The notes under the pieces are model-generated. The model made no database searches. It saw nothing but the letters and a program-made list of their open reading frames with translations, and was not told where the DNA came from. Positions 9,761-21,045 of a stretch of 64,000 bases of DNA are shown here, piece by piece. The position numbers and the translations under genes were made by a program. Each line of letters begins with the position of its first letter. Positions within the stretch are counted from its first letter, which is position 1. The DNA is from Platycnemis pennipes (Eukaryota > Arthropoda > Insecta > Odonata > Platycnemididae). The stretch is from positions 123,942,849 to 124,006,848 of the forward strand of contig OW121849.1 in assembly GCA_933228895.1 (NCBI GenBank). The letters run 5' to 3'.

Positions 9761-10862
9761 TAGCCTTTCCATAATATATTTGAAGAAAAAAGACGTTGAA
9801 AATCAGATATCTTATGCATGGCTCTTGCAGTAAAATTTGCAAATGAATAACGTAAAGAGAAATGTCGTTTTGGCGAAAAACTAATACAAGATGCGCAATT
9901 TTATGTAGAATTTAGCATTGTAAAAAATTCCTCGGCACTTGTTTAATTAATATTAATAAATGTTAGCTCGAAAAAAAGCTGAAAACCCTTAGGTACATGA
10001 AAGTGGCGCTACCGTATGTTGTTATCAGTGGCAACGGTACTAGTGACGGAACATTCTTACAAGCCTGTTTACTAACTTAATTTAAAAATATACCTTACCA
10101 AGTTCCTTCTTATAATTTTTATGTAATTTAAATATTTCATTGGTTATTGATATGGTAATGCCTCCAAATGGTAAAAGTGTCGTTGTTGCCAAACAATTTT
10201 CAAAAGTACAGATATTAATAAAATTCAAAACAAAGGACTGTATTTGCAAGGTGATAGTTTAAAACTAAGTAAGAAAATATTTAACCTATTTTAGAATACG
10301 CATTAGCTGGATTGAGCATATATCGTTTTATCTTTGTAAATTTTTTAATTTGTAAATTAAACGTTGCTTTTGTAAATTAAATTTGTAAATGACACGTCAG
10401 TCATGTTCCGAAATCAAAATGAGTTAACACTAGGACGCCCGGACTTTTCGACATCATTCAACGCCCAAAAGGGGTCATTTTGACCCCCGATAATTAATAA
10501 GTTAATTTATCGCAAGGCATTTATATTTTTACATTTTTAGTGTTTTTTCGTTAAATGATGTCCTAATTCTTCACATTTATTGATTTTTTAAGTTCATTAT
10601 AGTAATATTTTTCTCGCTATAACTATTTATTGAAACACCAACTTTGAGTGTTGGAATCATTTTCTCGATTATCTTCAATTTCATTTTTTCTTGCCTGAAA
10701 TGGTGACACGCAGTAAACAACAGATGTCATCTACTTTATTTAAATGTATTTATCAATTGTTTTTGCAGTTTGAACTGTTGAATTAAGAATGATTTGTCCT
10801 ACCAAAATTAGAAATACCATCAGAAAAAATGTAAAAAAGTTAGTAGCCTAATGAAAATAGTT

Positions 10863-12165
10863 TTCATCATCATCAGTATTTCAATCCCATGATTTGTTTA
10901 CTGCAGCCCTCCATTATGCCCTATTTAGTGTTAATTCCCACACGTTCTGGTATGTTTCCTCTTTCACGTCCTTCTTTATTTGCCCCATGGTCTTCCTCGC
11001 GGGACCTTCCCTTCAATCTTCCCGTCTAATATATTTCTAACTAATTCATTGTGCCTCCAGGTATATCCAATCCATCTGTTTCTTTTATGCCGTAGGGTTT
11101 TCCATATTGTCCTTTCTTCATCTGCTCTTCTGTACACCTCTTCGTTCCTCACTTTATCTGTCCATTTAATCTTCAACATTCTCCTCCAGCACCATGTTTC
11201 AAAGGCTTCAATTCTTCACTGGTCTGCTTTCCCGATTTTCCATGTCTCTGATCCATAGAGTACCACGCTCCATACGGTAAAGGGCTTCCTTGTTTGCAGC
11301 CGTATGTTCTTTGAGCATAGTAGTTGTCTCTTCTTCATAAAAGCTTCCTTAGCTTGTGCTATTCTTTGCTTGATGTCCGTTGAGCTTCTTCCATCCCAGG
11401 TTATAGTGCTGCTGAGGTAGGTGAATTTCTCCACTTGTACCAATTTCACTCAAATTGTGATATTTGCCCTAAGCTTCTCTCTTCCGCACACTAGGATTTT
11501 AGTTTTCCTGCTTGATGCTCATATTATATTCTTGTTGATGCTCATATTATATTCTTGAAGTACTTGGTCCATAGGGGTCAGGGATGCTTGTAGGTCCTCT
11601 CGACTTTGTTCTACAACTGCGATGTCATCAGCAAACCAGAGCATGTTTATTTCTTCGTCATTCACCTTGATGCCCTTGATACCAATTTCCTCTGTGTCTC
11701 TTATTGCTTCTTTCAAGTATATATTGAATAACGCTAGGGAGAGGTTGCATCCTTATCTGAATACTTCATTTATTTTGTCTTCTATCTTCCTTCCGTCTTT
11801 TATTTGTATTGTGGTGACCTGGTTCTTGTAGAGACTACATTTTTTTCTTCTATCCTTATAGTCCATTCCAATCATTCCAATAGCTTCCAGTATCTTGAAC
11901 ATCTTGTTCCATTCGAAGTTGTCAAAGGCCTTTTCCAAGTCCACGAATGTCACATACAACGGCTCGTTTATGTGTATCATTTTCTCGGCCAGTATCCTTC
12001 AGCTGAGCATTGCCTCCCTAGCTTCTTGGTTTTTCGTAAATACGAATTGATTTTCCGAAAGATTCCCTTCGATCTTCCCTTCCATTCTTCTGCTAATAAT
12101 CTTAGTAAGTATTTTCGATGTGTGTGACACCAGGCTGTCACCACTGTCATAGCTATCTTTGATTA
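10863..12165 (-). pseudogene. RTE-like non-LTR reverse transcriptase remnant
   Basis: On the minus strand, successive broken frames give SKILTKIISRRMEGKIEGNL, then YVTFVDLEKAFD (palm), then NMLWFADDIAVVEQS (the FADD catalytic box), then EKFTYLSSTI and YGSETW, and finally KIKWTDKVRNEEV with GRPWGK near the end. This order is typical of endonuclease/RT non-LTR elements of the RTE type. The 3' end at about 10,863 finishes in an atgatgatg-type microsatellite, which RTE-like elements commonly show. Frames are broken at least three times and the N-terminus is missing. It is nested inside the piggyBac-like element, so it entered that element before or after its insertion here. Confidence 0.85.
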
Positions 12166-12598
12166 TTCCAAGGGTATCTATTGCTTTGACCCCGAGTACC
12201 TTGAAAATAGTGAATGAATATTATATCAAATAGTGACTTTACTTTTAGATCCGCCCCTCCTTGTGTTTCTACTGAGATCATCAAACGGATACTTATCGTC
12301 ACATTCTGAGGATTATGTTTATTCTTCACAAGTTTCAAGTCTCAGCTTGCCGTCGGAATTGTCAAATGAACACTCTCCACAATCTGACTCATCTTATTGA
12401 ATCTTATACAGCTCCGCAAGAATATCAGCAGAATATTATGCTGGTCTTTGAGAAATTTTTGATTACAGCTATCTTCAAAAATACGATCATACCGCATATT
12501 CGTCCCTAGAAGCCACGATCAATGGGCAACATATACACGAACTTCACTTACTGCAACTGTTCTATGTTCGAGGGTTTACCTTGTGGAACCACTCGATT

Positions 12599-12755
12599 GG
12601 AAAATAAAAACCACTTTGTACATTGCACGCAAAGGTTTTATAGATTCTACCATGGTTTCGTCAATATCAATCTTGATAATGACATATATTGTCGAAATCA
12701 TGGTAGAAACCAATAAAACCTTTGTTTGGAATGTACAAAGTGGTTTTTCTTTTCC
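12599..12755. repeat. 157-bp foldback hairpin (MITE-like)
   Basis: The two halves are inverted copies. The outer boxes are aaaaaccactttgtacatt and its complement; inner boxes are aaaggtttta and ctaccat; the centre is tatcaatcttgata. Over about 78 bp per arm only a handful of mismatches are visible. A near-perfect foldback of this size with no coding capacity fits a MITE or a captured hairpin. It sits inside the piggyBac-like element and has no copy elsewhere in the window. Confidence 0.85.
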
Positions 12756-13841
12756 ATTGTGAGAACGAGTTTTATTCTCCACTCGTCATCCGAAAAGAGA
12801 TAATCAGATTTGGAGTCACCTAAGTAGATAAATTCCGTGCGATAGTGGTAAACAAAATTGCATTCTCCTCGCCCCGCAGAGGTTGACCATGTATGATGAT
12901 GTCAACAAAGTAATTACTAAATACTTCCACATGCAAGCAAAACGAAAAGTGAGGACGTGATGGGGAAAGGAAACAAAACTGTTTTGGAAACTGATACGAA
13001 CTTAGAAGATAAGTAACTGAATGAAAAAGATAAGACGAGAGAGCAGTGAACGCATACGCAGCAGAATGATACAAAAATGCAAATAAAAGGACCTTTAGCA
13101 GAGATAAAGCGCGCAAATGAACGCTTGGGTCAGAATGACCCCATTTGGGCGTTCAAGGTAAAATATAACTTAACTCCTCAATGGATTGTTTCAGGAATGT
13201 AAAAATGTATGCAATTGAACACCTATTAAAATTATTAAAAGTCACGAGAGTAAATTCTGTTCTCTTAAAAAATGAGATCAAAAAATAAATTCAAAAATAC
13301 GATTGGGTCAAAATGACCCCTATGGGCGTTCTAGTGTTAAGAGAGCTGGTGAAAAATAGAATGCAATTACAATGCACTACATAATAGCATATTCATAAAA
13401 TAATTGTGGTTGCGTTATCACACAACAGATGATTTTCCATGTAGGAGTTTTTTGGATAGGCATGTATTCATTAAATAACATAGCTCCTTTACGGGATTTT
13501 GAATTGTTTATGGACTTCAGACCATAATTTCTGCATATTTGTATTCGCATCTAACCAATTTGTCATAAGATAACATCGTCCCATATTCTTTTCATTTAGG
13601 CGAACGTCCCTCTCCATCTCCTAATGGTTAATGAAGTCAGACGGGCACAAGTCTTGCTATCTTGCAGAAGACAGAGAATATATATGATCGTGCCTTAAAA
13701 GAGCTATTATTGGATAATTAATTTGCAACATGTAAAAGGCAATATATGAAAAGTAGGTCTACCAAAAATTGACCTATAAATTTAATTTGCAACTATATAC
13801 TAATATAATTTGCTAGTTCTCCATGTTTATTATCTCTAGAC

Positions 13842-14545
13842 GAACGTGGTTGTCTAGTGCAGGGGTTCCCAAGCATTTGTACTACGCCCCCTCTTGTTGA
13901 AAAGGAAACCTTCTACCCCCTCTTCACAGAAAATTTTGTAGGTGTGTGAAAAAAAAACGAGTATTACATTGAAAACAAAACATGTATTTTTACTATCACA
14001 AAATACAACATTATAAGTTTCAATTTAAAAAAATAATCTTAAGAGAAGAACATTGACTTAAAGTTATATATTTTTGCTATTAGAGTTTTATACAAGTAAC
14101 AAGCATCAAGGTTGATTTCAAAAATTAACAACATAAAATTAGTTAAGGATTATTGATTTATTATTTAAGGATGCACTAATTAGTTAAGGATTAGTTATGG
14201 ATTTTATTTACGTAGAGATTTTTATTTTTAACTGGTCTCACGCTCACGCTCCCCCTGACATGTCTTCACGCCCCCCAGGGGGGCGCACGCCCATGGTCTA
14301 GTCGGTAGAGTGGTTGGCTACTGATCGAAGGGACTCTGGTTCAAATCGGGTTGAAGCCTTTGGACGCCCCCCCAACAGAAAAAAAATCCTCGGTGCGTGA
14401 GGTGGCCCAGGGAAAGAAGCTGGCCCCCCTACCCTGAATGTGTGAAATTCATACTCCTGTGGCCTAGTCCGGGGTGAGCTCTACCCTCACATATCCAAAC
14501 CAACCTACGGATTGAATAACTGAGCGAGTGAGTGAGTGATGGTCT
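13842..14545 (+). mobile_element. tRNA-derived SINE interrupted by a hAT MITE (left arm)
   Basis: The tRNA-like head contains gtctagtcggtagagtgg (A-box region) and the B box ggttcaaatcg at 14,338-14,348. A ~190-bp body and a tail of gagt repeats (about 14,521-14,539) follow. The head is split: its first ~18 bp lie at 13,842-13,859 and the rest from 14,296, with a hAT MITE in between and gtctagt at both junctions. Transcription by Pol III is inferred only from the boxes. The mirrored copy is 55,530-56,225. Confidence 0.75.
13860..14295 (+). mobile_element. Non-autonomous hAT element nested in the SINE (left arm)
   Basis: The element is 436 bp, begins cagggg and ends catg, where the right-arm copy (55,774-56,207) still has the canonical inverted cagggg terminus. 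Flanks are gtctagtg and gtctagtc, an 8-bp target duplication with one mismatch. The inner ends are rich in C and G runs, while the middle is AT-rich without a coding frame. The 8-bp duplication and CAGGG ends identify hAT. Confidence 0.8.
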
Positions 14546-15077
14546 CTCTAAGATTCATATTTTGTTAGAAGACCTAAAAATATGTCAACGGAATAAGTAT
14601 TAAGATGAATAGGTATTTTGACAACAGGCATAATATACGAAACGGTATTAGTATTTCATTTTTATATTGATAGATTATTTCGCGGCACGTTAGTTTTAAT
14701 AAGAAAAATTTTCCGTCGTTGCAGGACATTGCTGAGCAACGTTTGTGAAGTCGCTTCCCGAAAGGTGAAGGGGTTAGAGTGAAGAATCTCCATGGGTGAC
14801 CTAACGGAAGAACAAGGACCAGGCTCAGCAGAAGGGAAACATTTGTTTTCTCATGGGTTTGTTGTGTAACGGTAAAACTAACTATTTTTCAGGTTCTACG
14901 AAGCTTGTGTTAAAGTGGGTAAAATGTGTACTAATGAATGTATGGTTTTTTGTATTTGTCACAGGAGCCCATTGCTCCATTTCTAGCCATGCTAAGACCT
15001 GATCAGTGTCTGGTATAATGTTAAGGTAATTTGGTAAAACAAGCTTGTTTAAGGGTGTAATGGCCTCGGTTAAGGAT

Positions 15078-15167
15078 GTCGGGGCCCCGACTTAATCTGG
15101 TACTATGGAGGACTAGTCCTCCAACTATAAGACAAGAGGCCACTTGTCTGGTTTAGCGAGTCGACTC
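15078..15167. repeat. Cluster of four short palindromes (left arm)
   Basis: Within 90 bp lie gtcggggccccgac (14/14, 15,078-15,091), tggaggactagtcctcca (18/18, 15,106-15,123), agacaag...cttgtct (20 bp with one mismatched pair, 15,130-15,149) and gagtcgactc (10/10, 15,158-15,167). All four are conserved in the right arm at 54,902-54,991. Function unknown. Confidence 0.9.
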
Positions 15168-15365
15168 TAGGCAGGAATATATTTGAATACTGTGTGTTGT
15201 CAATGATGTAATGTCCTGAATGTCCTAAGTTTAACCCTTTTTTCTTGTATTTTCGTGTATTTTGTTTGTGTCTTTTTTTATTGGTGTGATGTATGTGTTT
15301 TGTGATGCTTCATTTTTTATGCTGCTTTATTCAGTTTCTTTCACAGGTAATAAAACACCTTACCA

Positions 15366-16060
15366 ACGCCCCGGCCTGATAGGGGGTAGGATATGTAGTC
15401 AGTTTCCAATATTTTGAATCAAAGGCCCTTCTGGCCCGTCGTAACAGTAGGGTAGACAGTATAGGCGTTTAGCTGATAATTTATTTTGTGGATGCGAAGA
15501 CTGCTCTAGAATTAAAACTCAAAATTCACGGAATTGGATCGCTAGTTACGGTGTGCATTCAGGTGCACCTAGTTTCTGAGCGACCATTCCTCGCATTTCT
15601 ATGGAATGCACTTTCGGCTACTTGCATTAAATGTGAGCAACTTGGCATTCTATTTATTGCTTGAATGTTTTTTTATGTTCACTAACCCGCTCTCTCCTTA
15701 GGTACCTCCACACAACGCCCCGGCCTGATAGGGGGTAGGATATGTAGTCAGTTTCCAATATTTTGAATCAAAGGCCCTTCTGGCCCGTCGTAACGGTAGG
15801 GTAGACAGTATAGGCGTTTAGCTGATAATTTATTTTGTGGATGCGAAGACTGCTCTAGAATTAAAACTCAAAATTAATGGAATTGGTGCCTCGGACAATG
15901 CCTCCCTTTTATTGGTGGTAGCAAATGTCTCAGGTTTCCTCTTCCACCTTTTTTTATGCTTTCTTTTGGAATATTCTTTTAAATATGAGCAACTTCGCAT
16001 CCAATTGATAGCTTTTTATGTGTTTTAACCCGCTCTCTCCTTAAGAATCACCACACCGCC
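15366..16060 (+). repeat. 349-bp tandem repeat, two units (left arm)
   Basis: Units start at 15,366 and 15,715 with cgccccggcctgataggggg. Each has a strongly conserved ~175-bp first part including gggtagacagtataggcg and gatgcgaagactgctc, a middle of ~110 bp that is unrelated between the two units, and a conserved end with cgctctctcctta. The frame starting at gatgcgaag opens as DAKTALELKLK in every unit, but stops follow; I do not recognise a protein. The right arm has four units. Confidence 0.9.
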
Positions 16061-16935
16061 CCGGACAGTAGTGCAGTGTTAGTGACCAGTGTTTTGTGTG
16101 AACCAGAAGAAGAAAGTGAATTTAGTGTCAGTGTTGTGTCAGTGTGGTGTATCAGTGTTGTTAAGTGAGTGCCGATTTTACCAGTTGGTGTGCATTAAGA
16201 GGACTTGATAGACTCTAGTATATTGAATTGTATGTAAGTTGGTATTTGTATATTTTATTCTCCTCCCTACCTACCCTTAGCATTGCTTCGCGGTGACAGC
16301 GGATAAGAATGACGGGAAAGCATCCACGATTACCGGTGACTACTAAAGGCGTGTGAGTTTACGTTTATACATTTTATTTTATTTATTTGCTTATTCTGTA
16401 TATGTTTTATCTAATACGATATCTTTAGAACTTGTAGTGTGTAGGGTTTGCATATCGGTCGTTTGACCCGGGTCAATCCAGGTGTGGTCGTTGAACTCCG
16501 GTTATGCCATGTGCACAGGCTCTTAGTTTTTGACATAGGCAGGACCATATTGGGATTGCGCCATTATGCGCTACGATACCATTTATAGTTTCATATCATT
16601 CCTCGTGTTATGACTTTTACCATTGTTTGCTGCTTATTGACGGTTTAATTCACTTTCTTTTTAAGGTTTGTGAATTAATGTTTTCTCACAGGTATTTCCC
16701 CAATTTACTTAAGTTTTTTTCCCAGGTAAAAGTGTGAATGGTATGTTTGTGTTTTGTTGACTGGTGTATGCGTGATGATGAACAGGGTCAGCGCCGATGG
16801 GCATGCGAATTAAATAGGTAGGCCTAGGATATTTAATCAGTAGATGTAGTTTAGAGGGTGGTTGGATTTTAGAAGGGGAAAATAGGGCTTCATGACGTAG
16901 GTACTTTAGGTTTATAGCTCATAGTCCGCTTGATC
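16061..16935. other. Arm segment, no gene; splice-like and palindromic motifs
   Basis: No coding frame is recognised. A gtgt-rich stretch lies at 16,075-16,180. A perfect 14-bp palindrome ttgacccgggtcaa lies at 16,463-16,476 (mirrored at 52,895-52,908). Two pyrimidine-tract-cag/gta motifs occur at 16,691/16,692 and 16,725/16,726. Confidence 0.5.
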
Positions 16936-16939
16936 CCTA

Positions 16940-17105
16940 CGCGTCTTGCCTGGCCCTGGGAGTGAATGCGTGGAATAGGCCCCTGCGGGCCCGGAGGGGA
17001 GCGCAGGGGGAAACGCCACGTTAAATAAAGGTTAACGAGCCGGTGGGCCTAACCTCTTGGGTCCGGCATGGAATAGCGCCCGTGAGTGAGTGTGTTGTGT
17101 GAATG
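16940..17105 (+). repeat. GC-rich repeat block, copy 1 (left arm)
   Basis: This contains ggccctgggagtga, gcgtggaataggcc, gccacgttaaa and aacgagccg, and is much richer in GC than its surroundings. The same block in the same orientation recurs at 21,046-21,235. Mirrored copies lie at 52,265-52,432 and 48,136-48,326. The family is unknown; no coding frame is shared between copies. Confidence 0.85.
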
Positions 17106-20100
17106 ATCAAATAATAACCCTTTAGAAGGAAATCTTGATATTTTTTCTACTATGAAAGTTTTATTTTTTTATTGGTTTAATATTGACCAACCTGCCTAGC
17201 CTCAAAAGGTAAGCGCATAATGATGTTTTTTAAACAGAAATGCATCCCTTCCTGTGTCATCCGATGTCCCCAACCTAGCCCTCCATGACCTTGCATTCTG
17301 CGATTATTTTTGCTTCAAGTTTCGTCGAGATTTGAGTGGCTGTACTTTTACACCAACACTTTATTTTCTGCTCCACCACTTCGATTACGAATTTCCTGTT
17401 GGTTTATAATTTTCCTCCTGGAATTTATTTAATTTTAATTTGATTACTTTTTCATTTCATAATTATTCTTACTTTTTCTCAAGTCGGGTTTTAAAAGCAA
17501 ATGACTTTGATTTTCTCCACGCTATACTCCATGACAGATCTGCGCATTTTACGTAGAAATACATGAGTAACTACTTGTATTTCAGCCAATTTTTATAATT
17601 AGTCAGACGGTGTTTGCAATGTGGATAGGTAGGGACTTAATTATGCAAGGGAAAATAAAAATTATGCTTCGACATGTTTACAAATATTAAATATGTGATG
17701 TGAATGCCTTTTTTAAATGAGTTTGAGTATGTCGACAATGTCAGTTGAAGTGTTACCCAATCCACAGCTCATGATGTAATATGTGATATGCACAAAGGAG
17801 TGCCTAAAAGGTGGTTTTAATGTTAATTTTTTCCTGTATTCTGATATTGTTTTTACCCTCACTTTATGTGGCTTCATTTAAATTATTGATATGATCATTG
17901 TTCTTCAATATTCCATTGATTCGTAACTACTTTTATATATCGTGTGTTATGTTTTTGCTTTTCTTATGTTTTAACGTGTATGTCTCAACGTTTATTTCAC
18001 GCTTTGTCAGTTTTTTACTATCCATGCAGAGCCATACTATCGTATGCAGCTCTGCCTACGCGTATTTCAAGTGGCATGAATTGAGTTCATGTATTCTTCC
18101 ACATATATATTTACATTCTATGAACTATGCTATTTAACGATATGTAGAGTGATTTCCGCAGTTGATGTGTGAAGTAATGATCACGCAATAATAATTGACT
18201 AACATCAAAGGGCGAACAACAAAATTTTCATAATATTTCTTTTAGGGTTTTTTAATATTTGTCGCAATGACGACGTAAATAACGATTAAAATGTTATTAT
18301 CATTTTAACTTGTTTATGTGTTATCAACTCACATCTACCACAAGAAAAAGCTTTACGCTTTATTTCATTCAATCTAGCGAGTCTATAGCGAGTATAAGTT
18401 TATATTATTGTATGTAATTGATTGTTTTTTTTCTCTTCCGTATTTGCATCGTAGCTGACTTTTTTCCTGGAGTGATCGATGAAACCCTAACTAGGGAAAC
18501 TTTGTTTCCCCTATGATTCTCATGCACGGAAATTGCATTAAATGCATTTATAATATACTATATATTATGTAACAGTAAACTGTAAGCATATAACTGTAAA
18601 TAATGCTATATAAAAATAATAATTGTTTCCAGTCCCTTTTTTCGGTAATTTCTAATGCCCTTGTTTAGACATATTATTTTGATTTGTTCCGATTTGTTAA
18701 TACCTCATTTACTTGAATTTACTTGAACTTTACATGAATTATATAATCATATTACATGAAATATATAATAATATGCATACTTCTCTTCCTCTGAATAGGC
18801 TATCTAATCACATAATGAATGAGCAAAATGACGAACTTGTTACAGCATTATTCCGTGGTATTGACAATTTTCGTAAAGGCTGCTCTAAGTCTACACTTAG
18901 CCGCTTCATCATATAACATATATAATCCTCATATAATTGGATTCTTTTTCGGACCTGAAGACTTTAAAATCTAAACTTAGTTTTAATTGGCAATGCTTCT
19001 ATGAATATTTATAATTTTGTTTGTTTTTAATTTTTATATTCTTTATTCCTCTGGTCTTTCATCTATGCTACTGCGCTAATTTCTGTTATATTTTGTTAAG
19101 ATTGATTTTATTTATGATTTTTCCATAATTTTCCTGGATTATTATTTTTTTCCTTAAAAAACGTTTCACCGGTGGAAGCTGTTTGCTTTTGTATACTTGA
19201 TTGCATGTTAGTGTTTACGTGACCCTACTACCTTTGTGCAAATATAAAACTACAAGATCAGCACCGCATTCCGTTTTCCAATCCTTTTCTTTTCCGGTGG
19301 TTTCTACTAGTGAAAACTTGTGATTATCATAACAACGATTATCATTATCTGCCGCTGATTTGAGTTTTATTTTATTCGATAATTACGATAGTGTCGTAAA
19401 ATAATCACCGTCGTGTATTGATTGTAATATATATATCGTCCTATGTATTGTTAAGTTGTCACTAACATAAATATTTCATTGAGGTAAATTTTGATTGTTA
19501 TTTTAATGCGCTTCCGTTAAGAACTCTTTAAGGTAAAGGAATTGTTCTAACACTATTGGTAAAATGTATTATTATAATGTATTATATGTGCTGTATGTTA
19601 TGTTATGCTCCGAAGAGTAAATTGCAAGTCAAATGTTATGCGGTTTATGGTTTTGTGTACAGTCACTTTTATGTAATGATTTCGCCGTTTTTTAAGGCAT
19701 GGGTGTTTTTTAGTATTTTATGAAATATTATAGGTTATTTTTAAGTAGAGTTTGTTTGAAATATTTTGGTGATTTTACGTAATTGTATTATACTTATATT
19801 TGATGTTTGACGTGCGACACGTACACTTCGTTGCGTAAATGTACGTATTATGTATTGTATATGCGATTATGTACATGCCATGATTTTTTCATACGTTATA
19901 CGTGTCTGGTTCAAATTCATCAACTGCAGCCATATCTTCCTTTGCAAATACGAACATGAATTGTCATAGAAAAATATTACAAACCCCACCATCAGAAAAA
20001 TATCACGATAATCATTACTTTTACCGTGAAATATTTTCCTTAAGTTGCATGTTTATTGTGAAACAATCTGCTATATATATAATTTCCTTGTTTACATTTT

Positions 20101-21045
20101 ACATTTCCTGGTGCTGAACAGAACGACTAATTTAGTCCAACAAAGAATGAGTAAAGTATGTAGGTGTTATAATATGATTTTTGCTGTGCTGTTGTGAAGT
20201 GATAATATTTTTATTATTAATTTCACAAGTATTTATTATAAATGACACAAATTTATTTTAAAAGAAGCATATTGTTACATGAATGTGTACTTATGTATTC
20301 TAGTCTCATGCGATATAAGCAAACAAGCAAAATGACTTAAGGTGACTTAAGGATATCACGATATTTCACCCTTTGTTGTACATCCAGGCGGTTGCCTGAA
20401 AAGCGAGTGATGTGATTAAATTTTTTTGCTCTCCGTTGTGGGGTCGACGTGTTCATGAGCTTCGGCTAAATGAGTGATATTTGTTTGATTTTGGAATATT
20501 GGCCATTTTCAGAAAGATTTAATGGTGTTCAGCATTTCTCTGACAAATATTTCTTTGCGGTTACTTCACTTATTATTTAACCATTTATGTACTGCTGTGT
20601 TCGAAGCAAATTGTTGAAAGTTGAAAGGAGCTCATGCCTACTAACGAATTATTCTTCGAATATTCTTTGTAAAAAACATTAGTCGAATGACATATAGCAT
20701 AAATTTCCAGTCGAATGTTCGACGTGGTTAATGGTTTTGTGTACAGTCACTTGCACTGTCATTTAAGACAAACGGTTTTTTTGAGAATCTTTTATGTTAA
20801 TTAAGATAATTTTTTAGCCAAGTAAGTTTATTTCGAAATTCTGTTTTTGAAATATTTTGGTGATTTTAAGGTAATTACATTATGCTTATATTTTACATAC
20901 AACACGTACTCTTCGTTACGTACATTTCTTCTTGGATCGTTACATAAGGATGATCGTTATGATTTGGTGTTAGCACAATTGTGTCCGTCCTGAAGAAGTT
21001 GGAGGGTCAGCGTGAGGCGGGGCTACTCAGATCCTGATTTTCTCG
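17106..21045. other. Arm segment, no gene recognised
   Basis: About 4 kb of AT-rich sequence with only short open frames and no family pattern. Two related segments in direct orientation, about 19,625-19,850 and 20,708-20,930, share ggttttgtgtacagtcact, gaaatattttggtgatttta and cttcgtt boxes, indicating an old local duplication. Frames of 67-79 codons are conserved in the right arm only because the whole arm is duplicated. Confidence 0.55.

Larger units (their letters stand above)
10424..13340. mobile_element. piggyBac-like transposon with TTAA duplications (left arm only)
   Basis: The element runs 10,428-13,336 between ttaa at 10,424-10,427 and ttaa at 13,337-13,340. Its ends are cactaggacgccc and, inverted, cactagaacgccc, each followed by ggggtcattttgaccc-type subterminal boxes; a further pair of such boxes lies inside, at about 10,459-10,485 and 13,127-13,158. 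TTAA duplication with CAC-type termini fits the piggyBac superfamily. No piggyBac transposase frame is visible; the interior holds an RTE fragment and a foldback hairpin, so it is non-autonomous. The right arm has the undisturbed single-ttaa site at 56,727-56,730. Confidence 0.88.

Noticed and set aside
14296..14370. Possible functional tRNA gene
   Set aside because: It has a B box and an A-like box, but no acceptor stem pairing is visible, and it continues into a SINE body with a short-repeat tail.
15837..16028. 63-codon frame DAKTALELKLK... in the 349-bp unit as a small secreted or membrane protein
   Set aside because: The downstream part changes completely between units with the exchangeable middle, and the end is not conserved. 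I keep it only as a repeat, although the shared N-terminal peptide is noted.
17898..18137. 79-codon hydrophobic frame resembling a membrane protein
   Set aside because: AT-rich DNA gives F/I/L/Y-rich peptides by chance; no start context or conservation beyond the arm duplication supports it.
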